60,000 bases of DNA from positions 13,615,297-13,675,296 of the forward strand of contig NC_049996.1 in assembly GCF_000003815.2 (NCBI RefSeq), in the 5' to 3' direction. The notes under the pieces are model-generated. The model did no database searches and was not told the origin of the DNA. It saw nothing but the letters and a program-made list of their open reading frames with translations. Position numbers and translations under genes: made by a program. Shown here in pieces: positions 33,230 through 44,476 of this stretch; the first letter of the stretch is position 1, and every line of letters begins with the position of its first letter. The stretch comes from Branchiostoma floridae (Eukaryota > Chordata > Leptocardii > Amphioxiformes > Branchiostomatidae).

Positions 33230-35095
33230 GACTGAAGACGTACATCAACTTCTCTTATCGTAGCCCAGCCAACCGGTCTACCATGTGATTCTGGATGGCT
33301 GGTTTTAGTAGTAGCAAAGTTTCCCATGAGCTTTTGGACGTTTTTGATTTCTTCTGTCAGCCCGGTAGGTCGTTTTGCAGTGCGGGTGGGTTCGTTTGCG
33401 TGTACACACTTAAAAAAACGTCAGTCTGTCTGCTTTACCTGTTGTACAGGCAGTTCTGTCAGGGCCTGGAGACTGATGGCGAAAATCTACCTGCCTTGGC
33501 AAAGAACGTCGTATTTGCAGAGAACGTAGACAGGGTATAACCATGGCGCTATGCACCTGCAGTAAGAAACACTGCACGTGTGGAACACCTCTCACCTGGC
33601 ACTCACTTTGCCAACCTGTCTCAGGTGACGGCTAAGGTGATCCCATGTGTCACACACCTGCGCGATAGGGTTATAAATCCCCCTGTCACGCCTTGAGAGG
33701 GGTTTCACGGCTTCCGTGTCGGGGCTTTTTAGCTGTTGTGGGTGTAAACAGGGTTATTGTGGGATTATTAACCTGGGGTGAGATGTGTAAACACAAGAGG
33801 TTGGGACTCGGGGAGAAGGAACCGACCCGGGGCCACAAGGGAGTGCCTATGGAGAAGATAAACTCTCACGTGTTCTCGCGAGAGTTTGTACATGTGCGAG
33901 AATCTTCATTTGGAGCCACCCAATACCCATAGAAGCCAGTCAATTGCACAAACGTGAACACGCTGTCAGAGATTATACCTTCTTTCGGATTTAGGCTAGG
34001 AATGAAAGACTTTAAATGAAAGAATTGGAGGAAATGGAGGAAAAACCTATACAAATGGCTTTTAAGCTGTACATTTGTACATGTTTTGTCTTGTTCTGTA
34101 ACTTCTAAAACAGTGAGATTCCAAACATGCGAGAGGATAATTGTTTGAATGTGGACCACCTAAGATGTTTTCAGTTACTTCTAGCCACAAAAATCTCTTA
34201 AAAGGAGCAAGAAGGAGTAACAACTGGAGAAGACATCCCCAAGAAATACTCAATTAACCCCCAGACCCCTTCCTACTTCACTAAACACGCTGCCCCTCCT
34301 CCGACGTCCTCGCGGGAAAGCTGCTCCAAATTCCTAACATAATAAAGTTGGTTCCATTCCACTTTGCGTTGACAGACATGTGCTGGAACACTCCTTTTAT
34401 GCATCTACGCGAGTTTACATTAGCTTTAAAGCCGTTGCTTTATAGTGTTATCCATCATTTGTAAACGCGAGTATAGTCAATATTCATATATTGACTATAC
34501 TCTACTGAGGAAACTGATGGTAACGTTATATTAAGGAAAATGATGGGACAATTGTGGATGTAAAGAAGAAAAACACAATGGTATCAAGCAATTTAGTAAC
34601 TTACGGTCCTACTAGAAAACTTTTCTACAATTTTCACATCCACATAGTCGAAAAAAAAAAGAAAATGATATCGCAAGTACGTTGGTGTAATTAGCAAATT
34701 ATACTTAAAGTGCAAAAATAAAAGTGTACAAAGGGTCTTCGCCACTCTACATCTTTGGGTCTACATGTATATATCTCACTGGTTTGGGATTTGTTTATAA
34801 TGGGTCTGCTGAATTCTATCATCCGTCACTCAGCACCAGTTTCTAGTGCGGAAAATAAGCCCGCCTTGCGGCAAAGCTGTACCCAACCCCCACTCTCCCA
34901 TCCATACTAACACTCAGAGGATGAAATCATCAGCGCTGACTGACAGCAAACAAACCTGTCTGAAACCTCCCGCCCGTCGTGCGTTGTATCTGTCAATCAT
35001 CGCTTCACAGGCTTTTGAGGTTACCGTGACGTGTCAATCCAACCAATCAGGTTAATTCCGCAGATTTTACGCTGATTGCCACGCGGAATGTCTGT
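33230..35095. other. Non-coding stretch with one perfect hairpin
   Basis: No gene is recognised. At 34469-34502 GAGTATAGTCAATAT and its complement face each other across four bases. Open frames around 33295-33540 and 33693-33932 lack domains. Confidence 0.4.
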
Positions 35096-35109
35096 TAGGT
35101 CATGGTCAA

Positions 35110-35372
35110 AAGAATCTCTCTCTCTCCTTCCCTAACTCTGAATCTCTCTCTCTCGTATTTCTTTCAGTTCAACAGATCTCTCTCTCTCTCCTTCTCTAAC
35201 TCTGAATCTCTCTCTCTCATTTTTTTCAGTTCAACAGATCTCTCTCTCTCCTTCCCTAACTCTGAATCTCTCTCTTTTATTTCTTTCATTTCAACAGATC
35301 TCTCTCTCCTTCCCTAACTCTGATTCTCTCTCTCTCTCTTTCTTCGATTTCTTTCAGTTCAACAGAGCGCTT
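35110..35372 (+). repeat. Tandem repeat with splice-acceptor-like units
   Basis: Four to five units of about 60 bp. Each has CCTAACTCTGA, a long TC-rich tract, TATTTCTTTCAGTTCAACAG and again a TC run. The Ser/Leu-rich frame across it is an artefact. Confidence 0.85.
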
Positions 35373-36026
35373 AAGTGCGAGATTACAAAGGAATTTGGCA
35401 ATATCCAATACCTGGAATCTGTTTTTCCATCAAATATATAGATACTGGATTTTCATTTTAGATGACGCCGAAGTTCGAAAGATAAAGTTTATATGAAAGC
35501 AAATATTCCCGTTCTGAATAAACGAATTGCATTTTTGCTACAAAAGAAGTTCGAACACATTCTTTATTCAGGGCAACGCTAGCTATCAAAGTGAGCTATA
35601 GTAATCTGTTTCTTTTTTCTTTTAAAATTCGATTATACGTATAATGCCCGTAAGTAAAACTTTGCTATAACTTAAAACATTACTTCTGTATGGTTCAATA
35701 TGTTCTTTCCCTAAATTCATCTTTTTCTGCAGGTTTTTCGAATGGTATTCTGACCGAGCCCACTCTGACAACCCCACCGTAACCCCATGTGGTTGGTGGG
35801 CACACACCTTACTAACGGCGGGTCGAATATTTGACCCACAACTCCAGCCATCGCGCCCTCCACAATAAACAAACCTAAGTGGCTATCGCTTACCCCACCT
35901 GACAGCTATCGCCCTGTGTCCGTATTGCCAAAACGTCCGTACGTAAAGGCCTCTCCTTTCTTTCAAACACATCCCCCAACAAAGTGCGCTTTTGTTCCGT
36001 AAGACGTTGTACATGTCTTGTTTCAG

Positions 36027-36169
36027 GTGGAACTTGAGAGGCGATATAGACGAACACTTAACCCTAACCAACGGCAGCTTTCTTTTCATCTTGTACAAAA
36101 AGCTTGTTGATGGTGAAAGGCACTTGGGCGCGCGTGTTCTACCATTGGTCTGTAGTGTCAAAAGAAACG
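36027..36169 (+). CDS. Candidate internal exon (unidentified gene)
   Basis: The acceptor ACATGTCTTGTTTCAG ends at 36026 and a strong donor GTACGT starts at 36170. One frame is open across all 143 nt and reads WNLRGDIDEHLTLTNG, then FLFILYKKLVDGERHLG and VLPLVCSVKRN. The mix of charged and hydrophobic residues is protein-like, but I recognise no family. The frame also stays open upstream to 35992, so a single-exon chance frame is possible. No partner exon was identified. Confidence 0.2.
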
Positions 36170-36399
36170 GTACGTCTGAGGGGGTGGGGTGGGGGGTGAT
36201 GTGGGGTGTATTCTGGCATTACAATTCACGTAAACTACACGTGGTTGTTCTTTACAAGGATTAAGCCATAATTTCCACACAAAGACAATGTGGGACTTAA
36301 TTACTCAAATTCTCGACCGAACAGTATACCACAACTCTGGCTTCCTTTGAGAGACTCTTGAAGTAATGGGAACGGCCAAAATGAACGGACTTGAATCAT

Positions 36400-36621
36400 G
36401 TACCAGTTTCTCTCTATCATGTATTTTTGTATGTATGTAAAAATTGTGTAAAAAAAACTATATAGACTTATAGGAGGACTCTAAACTGTACCTCTGTTAT
36501 ATACTTTGTCTGACCCTTGCCTCTTCCCTCATAACCTCAATGAAAAGTGGCATGCAGCCCGATTTGAGTTTTCATGAATAAATAAAGGTTCAAACAAACA
36601 TACAAACAAACAATTTGTCAG
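36400..36621 (+). mobile_element. Probable 3' tail of a non-LTR retrotransposon
   Basis: Ends TGAATAAATAAAGGTTC followed by a CAAA-type repeat, after an untranslated-like stretch containing CATGTATTTTTGTATG. This is typical of CR1/L2-like tails. No reverse-transcriptase codons remain, so the class is uncertain. Confidence 0.4.
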
Positions 36622-36639
36622 GAATGAAAATTATGACGT

Positions 36640-37395
36640 CATTCTTTGCAGCAGGAACTTGTGAATTTTAAGAAGGTAGGTAGCGGATCACAAGTTGCAA
36701 ATTAGTTTGTGGCGTAGTAAGTTAAGGCTGTTGTGTTGGCTTAGTCTTTCTGCCAGACTCGCTGTCTACATGTATAAATACAGATCATAAACAGATACAT
36801 GGCATTCACACAGCGTGCAACATCTGTAAAACTAGCTCGCAATTTGTCCACATTGATGCCATTGCAGATTCCAGCCCGGCCGTCCCGGTGTGAGGCCAAT
36901 GGACGACATCCGTTTCCACTTCTGTGTTTCTTGTTGAAGCCAAAACAAGGCTCAAATAGATCGTGTCCTTAAAGGTCAGCTCCAACAGATTGAAGACAGG
37001 GTCTTTGTACAGACTTAAACTCTAGGAATTATTACATACATATGGCGAGGAAAAGAGTCAAATGCAGGTAAAAGAACAATGTGATGGACTTCAACTATTG
37101 AAACAAATCTCATCTAGTTCTCGTTCTCGTTCTAGTCCATAGTGTGCAAACTTCCTGGAGGGAATATCACGCAGACGTCCATCCCAGTCTTATTCTTTGC
37201 TGATTGGGGATTATTAAGTTACAAACGCAAGTTGTGTACTGTAGTAATAAAACGTATTCATAAGTTAAGGGATATGATATTGAAGAGAAATCAAATCGCC
37301 AAAAGGTTTGATATTCTTGGACGTCCAGTCAAAGTCATGGTCAGGGCCGAGGACTCAGTGTCTTTGTTTATACTTCGCTTTAACACCTAGTTCAG
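36640..37395. other. Non-coding stretch, nothing recognised
   Basis: A TGACGTCA palindrome occurs at 36634-36641 at its left edge. No gene is supported. Confidence 0.4.
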
Positions 37396-37397
37396 AT

Positions 37398-37601
37398 TAC
37401 TGTAAATGCATTTAAGTTCGCGGGGATTTAATTTCGCGGTAGCGGGAAAATGGACTTTTCGCGGTGGTTTTAATTTCGCGGTAGCACCATGCACTGTAGT
37501 CTCTTACTGTTATGGAGAAATGGTAGTTTTGAATTCGCGTTGAAGCGGCCGCCGCGAAAACCGAACATTAAACCACCGCGAACATTTCTGCATTTACAGT
37601 A
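37398..37601 (+). mobile_element. MITE, copy 3 (TACTGTAAATGCA ends)
   Basis: Closely matches 27364-27575 over its whole length, including the internal phrase GCACCATGCACTGTAGTCTC. 204 bp. Confidence 0.9.
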
Positions 37602-38295
37602 TTTAAATGTTAGGTTTTCATTGTTAAGGCTCCCGACTAACAGGAAACGGTGCCCTCTATAGGGGGCCTGGTGTCCAGACTAACAATATCCAAACAACTC
37701 TGCTTTAATTCGTTGTGAGGGAGTGCAGACACATGAGATAGGACATACACACTGTGTGAAGAATTTGCGACGAGGGTTGGGTGATTCTGCGGCCATTTAA
37801 GGCCAAGCAGTGTACTCAGCCTGAGGTAACCCACCGGGGTCCACCCACTCAGAAAGCTAGGATACAAGTTTTATCTAAAGTATGAGAATGGTTAATGTGT
37901 AGTTTTGTTGTCGCGAAAACATTTGCTGTACTGCTATAGGTTTTTGAAGTGTGTACTTGTATAATTGTGTAATCCCTAGGCGGATATTGGGGTGAAAAAA
38001 TCGTGAAATTCTTTGTCAGAAAACCAGACAGGTTAGAAAATGTAACCATCTTCTAGTCCAACATCTGCTTGGTGATTGCATTGTCTAATAACAAACTGCA
38101 CGATCGAGTACATTGTCATTGGACCAATAAGAATCGAGCTTTTTCGACAAGTTTTACTATTGTTTAAACGAAGGGCTAAAAAAAGAAAATGGTGCGTGAA
38201 ATTAAAACGGAAAAGATTCAAACTACCGATGCAATGAATTAGAACGCGTGAAACGTGCGTGAAATTATAGCATGAAAGGCATGAAAAGCCCGTGA

Positions 38296-38443
38296 CTACA
38301 GTATTCTTCCAATACAGTGACAGTTTTTAAAGGCATACCTGCAAATTTTCGATGTCTTGCAGTACATTTTGTTCACACATATGGTTGAGCTAGACCATAT
38401 ATCTATGCCTTTTGAAACTGTCAATGTTGGAAGAATATTGTAG
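38296..38443. mobile_element. 148-bp inverted-repeat element
   Basis: CTACAGTATTCTTCCA, GACAGTTT and AGGCAT at the left are mirrored by ATGCCTTTTGAAACTGTC and TGGAAGAATATTGTAG at the right, giving TIRs of about 40 bp. Confidence 0.75.
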
Positions 38444-38695
38444 TAACGTTAACTGTATTCATACATGACTGATGAACCGCTTTAAAACGATGAAAAGCTC
38501 GGAAATTTCAGCGAACCGGAACGTTTGTGGTGTTTCTGGGTCGTTTGTGGTCGTTTGTGGTGTTTAGGCAGACCGAACCGTCCCTCCTCCTACCGTGTAT
38601 GTTACTGTTGGAAGAATATTGTAGTAACCGTATGCATACATGACTGATGAACCTCTTCAACGATGAAAAGCTCGGAAATTTCTGTGAACCGTCCC
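38423..38695 (+). repeat. Direct repeat pair, about 90 bp each
   Basis: TGTTGGAAGAATATTGTAGT, CATACATGACTGATGAACC and GATGAAAAGCTCGGAAATTT occur at 38424-38515 and again at 38605-38695. The first copy overlaps the right TIR of the element at 38296. Confidence 0.75.
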
Positions 38696-39278
38696 TCCCC
38701 CTACCGTGTGTGTTACTGGACAGTCCCCCAGTCTACACTCCGGGGGTGTATTGAGTTTAGGACGGACGGAGTCGACCATAAACCTGACGGACTGGAAGAT
38801 AAACTGGAGACCGGAGAGAGGAATCAAATGAAAACACACTCTAACGCGATTTCCATGGGGAATCAATCGGACGTGGACTGTTCACGTAGGCGGAGGGATA
38901 TTCTAGGGAATGTGAAAGGACAGGTTTGAACCGCGACGTCGGATGGAGTTTGTAGCGGTCAGCAGCTGTCTTTTTTAACGGGTTTGTTCAAAGCAAGGCC
39001 ATATGACCACTTGTAAGCAATAAGTCGTTGGGTGAAGGAAATAGTTATTCGATCAAGGAGATAGCGGTGAACATTGGTTTTGAAGACTGAAGGGGACATT
39101 AGCACAATGTAGATAGGAGGGAAACCGTTGTCATTGGGAGAGTTCCACAGTTTGGCAGTCTAAGGAAAGAAGCTGTTACTGTAGAAGGACTTTGAGACTG
39201 ATAATTTAACAGTATTATGATGTGAGTTGGAGGAAAACCTAGTGTTGCACTGAAAGGCTCCCCCTTGGAATATACTCT

Positions 39279-39445
39279 CCAAGCAGAGGTTAGGCTCCGG
39301 CCTGTTCTTATATAGACATCTTGTTAAGCGTTTTTGTCACCTTCTTAGTCATTTTCAATGGAAGTATATGCAGAGAAAAGCTGACAAAACGGAAAGACCG
39401 AATAAAAAGGCGTCTAAAACATACCGGAGCCTACCGTCTGCTTGG
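39279..39445. mobile_element. 167-bp TIR element (CCAAGCAGA ends)
   Basis: CCAAGCAGAGGTTAGGCTCC and GGAGCCTACCGTCTGCTTGG are 22-bp inverted repeats when the next bases are included. The terminus CTCCAAGCAGA also appears alone at 31701 and 40212, probably as family fragments. Confidence 0.75.
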
Positions 39446-39909
39446 AAAGTCCTCAGAATTATCCGAAGTGTAGGATTTATTTGGCTGCGTTGCTGTTCTA
39501 AAATCGATTGATGGAGGCTTTTGATTTACGACAGAAGTTGATGAATCACATAGAGTTCCATTAGAAGAACATGTCAGAGAATTAGAGCTAAGGAGACTTA
39601 AAAGCAAGATCAATCATCTTATTATGCTATCTTGATTTATGCCTATAAACTTTCTGTCAAGTATACACATCGACAGTGCTCCTATCTTTTGACAACGTCG
39701 TTGGAATTAACTGGCATGTGAGACTTGAAAAATACAACTATCATTAAGACTACTTTGTCTACGACATATACCGTAGGTATTCTTGCAGTATCCTATGCTG
39801 TTTTCTACACGGAACCATCACTCCAATGACAATAGTAACAAAGTTAGATACAGACACAATAAATGTACGTAAGTGTACGTACTAATTCTTATTCCAGAAG
39901 ATAAGTGAC

Positions 39910-40055
39910 CTCTTCGGCCAGTACTGAGCATGGTAAATGATACGAGCCCTACAGCTGGAAGAACAGCGTTGCTAGGCACGACATCGTACCAACTGCATCC
40001 AGTGATTGGATGGTTTCCTTTTGTAACAGTGACAACTCCACCTTTCCAGGACAGA
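39910..40055 (-). CDS. Candidate internal exon, minus strand (unidentified gene)
   Basis: On the minus strand TGTGTATTTCTGTAG forms an acceptor before 40055, and GAG/GTCACT a moderate donor at 39910. The frame is open throughout and reads LSWKGGVVTVTKGNHP, then GCSWYDVVPSNAVLP and a hydrophobic run. WYDVVPS followed by a hydrophobic stretch faintly recalls the start of mitochondrial complex I subunit NDUFA1, but the preceding residues do not fit and I do not assign it. No partner exon is proven. Confidence 0.18.
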
Positions 40056-40799
40056 CTACAGAAATACACAAATGCTTAATCAAATTGAGGGCTTGCTCCC
40101 GGCCGGGCAGTCATAAAATTACCTTCCTAGCCATCTAAATTTACGGCAAAATCGAAACGTCTACAGTTAGTGTTAGTCCGTGAGCCAAAAGTCTGTACCC
40201 ATTTTCTCTCCAAGCAGATGAAAGATTGCAGTGTGCGGGTTTTGTGACAGCGTTACCCTAACCCGACTATCAGAAAACGTTTAAAGGCACATTATGTACA
40301 GTTTCCCTTTTAGAAATAGAAATAATAGAAACTATTCTCGAGAACAAAACCTTTATGTGAATGGCATGTACCACTATACAGTATATCTGCATCATAATAT
40401 CGTCTTTCATGTGTTTCTGAATAAAGCAAGCTGAACAGGGCCTGCTTAAGTTTCGGACACCATCTGAAACTAGACCTTATCTCACACCATGCTGTACACT
40501 GGCTTGAAACATCGTATAGTGCAATGATTTTGTAACCTCCCTCCCTAGATATTGGTATGCAATTCTGTAGCGTTGATCTTACTTACTATGAAAAGAAATG
40601 GTAGGACAATCCACGGTCCATATTGTCTATGTCACATTCTAGAAATGGTTTTCCAAAACCCCAACATCTGCTCGGAGATTGGCCATTTCCCGCCAAGTGC
40701 CCAGTGGAATATATTTGACATGGTGGCGGAGTATTTGCGGAATTCTGGGGCAGGATTTTCCTCAGTGTGGTACAGGGTTGGCTGAAGGTTGGCAAACTC

Positions 40800-41345
40800 T
40801 CGCTGTCCAAACAGTTGTCCGCAAAGGCTCGACCCCTGAGGGCGAGCGCTCATTTTCCCTTCCTCGAGAGACACCGCACAAAATATCGTCTGCACTCCTG
40901 TCACTCAAGCCCGCCTCCCCTCGCCCAGAATACCACCTATTGGATACAGTCTAAGTGTAGGGTCTTGTTAAGAGGCACTCGAATGAATGGGACCCGGCGA
41001 TCACATGAGCCCCGGACTATAGAGGCCAGCTCGTACCCTTTGTGTATGGTAGCCAGACCTTCAACAAATAGCAGGGCTCGACGTATTTTCGGTACTCTCC
41101 AGTTTGGAACGCAGTCTGGCCGTACTACAGGGGGCGTTTTTAGTACACGGTAGTAGCGTACAAGCCCGGTCAAGTCCCCCTGGGGTTCGCTTCACCTGAG
41201 CGCGTCTCTATGCTAATGTCAGTCGTCAGTCTTGGGCCCTGAATCCCGCATCGGACGCGTTTGCCCGAACAAGAGTTATGTACGAAGATGGGACCAGCTC
41301 GTCTGGAGCGGCCGGGAGAGTGAGGATCGGCGGGAGGACACCAAG
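40800..41345 (+). promoter_or_regulatory. GC-rich promoter-like region and 5' UTR
   Basis: CG dinucleotides become frequent from about 40800, after AT-richer DNA, and continue to the start codon at 41346. The transcription start is not visible. Open frames on both strands here follow from high GC. Confidence 0.35.
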
Positions 41346-41473
41346 ATGAGACCGAGGGGATTTTACCTTTTTCTCGGAGCCGTTCTGGGACTTCTCGGGC
41401 CTTCCTATCATGCACAGGCGTCCGAGGGCGGAGATGTTCTAGCCGAGTACAAGAACACGGTTGGTGCCATTTT
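41346..41473 (+). CDS. Candidate first coding exon with signal peptide
   Basis: The ATG in ACCAAGATGA has a purine at -3 and opens a classic secretory signal: basic MRPRG, hydrophobic FYLFLGAVLGLLG, polar PSYH and an AQA cleavage site before SEGG. About 18 mature residues follow (GGDVLAEYKNTVGA). The frame then meets GTAAAG at 41474, a plausible donor, and would stop at once if unspliced (TTG TAA). The acidic stretch after cleavage is protein-like. The product should be secreted or membrane-bound, but the family is unknown and no second exon was found in the remaining 18 kb. An upstream ATG at 41232 is in frame but would bury the signal peptide. Confidence 0.42.
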
Positions 41474-41479
41474 GTAAAG

Positions 41480-42290
41480 GGGAATTACACAAGCGTTAGT
41501 AGGCATATCTATTACAAGTGAAGTATGGTTCTATGTAATCATAGTGTACACTCTACGTGTAGTGGGCTGTACGAGCGGTCCCGACGGGCGCACCCCTCAC
41601 TTCGGAGCCGTCTGCTGTTATCGTTACGAGACCTCCAAGGGTCTTTCCCTAACCTTTTCCCAACTTGTGTTTTGTCTGTCGTGAGTCTACTTAGCGTCTA
41701 ACATTTTGGTACTTTTCTTTTACGTATCATAAATTGTGATGGTAGTAAAAACGTTACAAGGCCCGCTTTATGTTATACATCATGTACAGTTTATCGGGTA
41801 GACTGTTTTGACTGTAACAATAGGTATCGTTTGAGACTTTGTTGTAAAGCGTGCCTCCCTCGTACCTACTAAAGCGCTTTATAAAAGGCCCACGGTGCAC
41901 CTATCTCATATAAAGTTAATGTTCGAGCGTAAATTTACCTTCACTCGATACTTCTGCCATGTGGACTGACTTAACACCGGGTTCCGTGAGGACCAAGGCA
42001 CAGGCGAGGCTCCTTATTGACCCTACTTCCTTTAAGATCCTAGTGTAATCTTAAATCGTCGTCGTGTCTTGAAATTAAAACACCGCTCTGTCTCGGGGAG
42101 CTATTTGGTAGTCTGGAGGCATAGTTCGCGTTAGGACCGTCTGACCAGCCAGGACACATAAAGCGCTCACTGGTTAAGATAATCTGGTTAGAGGTGTGGA
42201 TTGGTTCATTTGGAAACGGGGTAAGAAGGGGCAAACGTAATCATCTTTACCGATCAGAAACAAATGGGATAGTGGCCTTATTTTGATCAA
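41480..42290. other. Non-coding stretch, nothing recognised
   Basis: Possible first intron of the signal-peptide gene. No repeat or RNA gene was seen. Confidence 0.35.
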
Positions 42291-42299
42291 GCCTGAAGC

Positions 42300-42665
42300 G
42301 CTTCAATATCTTACCCCGGCAATTGAGGTACAAAAAGGCACACCCCCTTTTTTCACGGTTGCATATCGCTATGTATGCTTCCATATATTTACGTACTCTT
42401 TGGATATCTTTGCGTATTTTGTTGGATATCTGGAAGGGTTTCTGTGCCCATGCACGTTACAAATAAGATATTGCTCAGCCTTATGTGCGGAATGGCTATA
42501 TCTTCCCTTGGAAACTGAGCCACTACGATTCACCCCTTATATGCAATCGCATATATCGTTATGCGTGCATATATTTAATATTTTAGGTACTTTTGAGGAT
42601 ATCTTTTGGCATTTGTTGGGTATCTTACCTGATTTCTGTATCCGTATATGTTTCAAGTAAGAAAT
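42300..42665 (+). repeat. Diverged tandem dimer, about 185-bp unit
   Basis: TATCGCTATGTATGCTTCCA and TATCGTTATGCGTGCATATA begin matching halves that each continue with ATATTTA, TA(C/G)T.TTT.GGATATCTTT and TTGTTGG(A/G)TATCT. A 125-residue open frame spans both halves, and its two halves resemble each other because the DNA does. It is treated as repeat, not gene. Confidence 0.6.
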
Positions 42666-42669
42666 ATTG

Positions 42670-44420
42670 GGTAAGCGTGTACCGAGCAATTGCGAAAGAA
42701 AGCAGAGCGAAGATTATCCCCAGTCTGAGCCCCTCTCAGTCAATAGCATCCTCCGGCCATCTGTTTCAATAACGCCTGATGCTTTTGGCTGCGGTGTTTT
42801 AAATGATTTCGCGTTTGGGCATGACTCAATAGAAGGATAGTGTGTGATAGAGTTGGTGTCTTCTTAAGACGCCCTTAAGGCGGTTGATTCAGCCGTCCTT
42901 GGTGATCTTGGCAAGGAAAAGTCTTAAGATATTGAACATAAAGATGCTTAACGTATTGAATTCTTTTCATATCTCTATATAGCGTGTTAAGGGATTTTCT
43001 TAAGAACTTATTATCAAAAATGACCACAGTACAGATGCACCGGACAGCAAATACTATAATAGGATAACCATTGGCGGTGTTTCAGAGATAGCCCAGGGAT
43101 ATTAGACTCGTCTAGCAGCGTGTATTTTGGCGCGTAGTCAAACTGTAAAACGAAGAAGGCCCTCGCCGTCTCCACATGTGAGTGTTTTGTGGGCTGACCC
43201 TAACACGCCGGTTCGCCCCAACATTGCCCTTCTCCCAACCGCATCCTTGGCTTGTCTCCCAGCCGTCTTGAAGTCTGAGAGACAGACGCGCACACCCCTG
43301 CCATGTGAGTGGCAGACGGGCCACCTCTGGTTTGTGGCGAGAATGTTCTCTGTAGAGCCGACACAATACCGAGGTCGTGCAGGAGGTAACCTCGCGCTGA
43401 TTTGTGTATTTATTTGGGCCATTGTTGCCTGCCCATTGTTGAGGAGGTAATGTTCAGTGTTGTGAATACTCACGGCTTTTCCCCGGCCGGTGTCACTTCA
43501 AGAGGGACGGTTCTTTTGGCCCTGCGGCGAAATAAAAGTGGGTGCGGGGCGTCGGGTAACACCGGGAACAGCGGCGGTGTTGTGGGTAACAGTCGCCCCC
43601 CTCTTACCACCTGCGACCTCTGTGATCCCCATAGCACACCTTGAATGGCTGCGCTAATTATTCGTACACTCAATTAAACGAATGAATGAACATATTTTAA
43701 AGCGTCCGTACTCACAGAAAGCTAGGGCAATGGAATGCGGAAAGCAGGCAAATTAACAAAATGATATTTGTGATATCCCCCATACCACACATGGCTATGC
43801 GCATTACTTGTACACTCAATTAAAGCGTCCATACTCATATAAAATGTGAAAAGTAGGCGTTTTTTTTAAATCTGTGTGATTCCGGACATCGTGAATGGTA
43901 GTATCAATTAATAACTTGTACATGTACACTTTGTTAGAATTTCCTATTCACAGACATGGAAAACTAGACATAGATATACCAATTCATTGGTCACAAATAT
44001 TTGCCAAAAAAGCCATCCGTATAAAAGTAGAAATTTTTCTTTAAAAAAAATTAGAAATCCTACAACACATTGCACATGCTTTGCAGACCGTACACTATGA
44101 TAGGGTCTTTACTGGGCAAAATTTTCTAACCTATCATTCAAGCACTACGTAAATAAGAAAAATGCCAAGTACATGCTAGTCTGACCCGTGGACTTAATAT
44201 TTGATCCCCCCACCCGCAACCAACAAAGGAGACATAGCTACTGTGCGTGTATCATGTATATTATCAATAACGCCTTTTCTCTAGCCTCTAAACCTAATGA
44301 TATATGATACACAAGAAGACGTAGTTATGTGATCAAAGTTTCAACTTTTGATTCAGCGCGAGAAAAGTGCTACATACCAAATATTGTTATCTATGAGCCC
44401 TCACACTAAGTAAATTGTCG
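42670..44420. other. Non-coding stretch with a short direct repeat
   Basis: CGTACACTCAATTAAA and TTAAAGCGTCCGTACTCA at 43660-43715 recur as TGTACACTCAATTAAAGCG and TCCATACTCATA at 43810-43840. The GC-rich frames at 43112-43644 overlap on both strands and show no domain. Confidence 0.4.
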
Positions 44421-44423
44421 TTA

Positions 44424-44476
44424 CACAGTCCAAGGAGGTTAAAAAACGTGTTTTTTAACCTCCTTGCACAGTCCAA
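44424..44476. mobile_element. Minimal palindromic element with direct-repeat flanks
   Basis: A 36-bp hairpin (44431-44466) has arms CAAGGAGGTTAAAAAAC and its complement around two central bases. CACAGTCCAA flanks both sides (44424-44433 and 44467-44476). It reads as two TIRs fused with almost no interior, with a target duplication of about 8 bp. Confidence 0.65.

Noticed and set aside
35749-35866. Exon candidate after TTTTTCTGCAG (FEWYSDRAHSDNP...)
   Set aside because: The acceptor is good and the frame is open to a stop, but there is no donor, family resemblance or partner exon.
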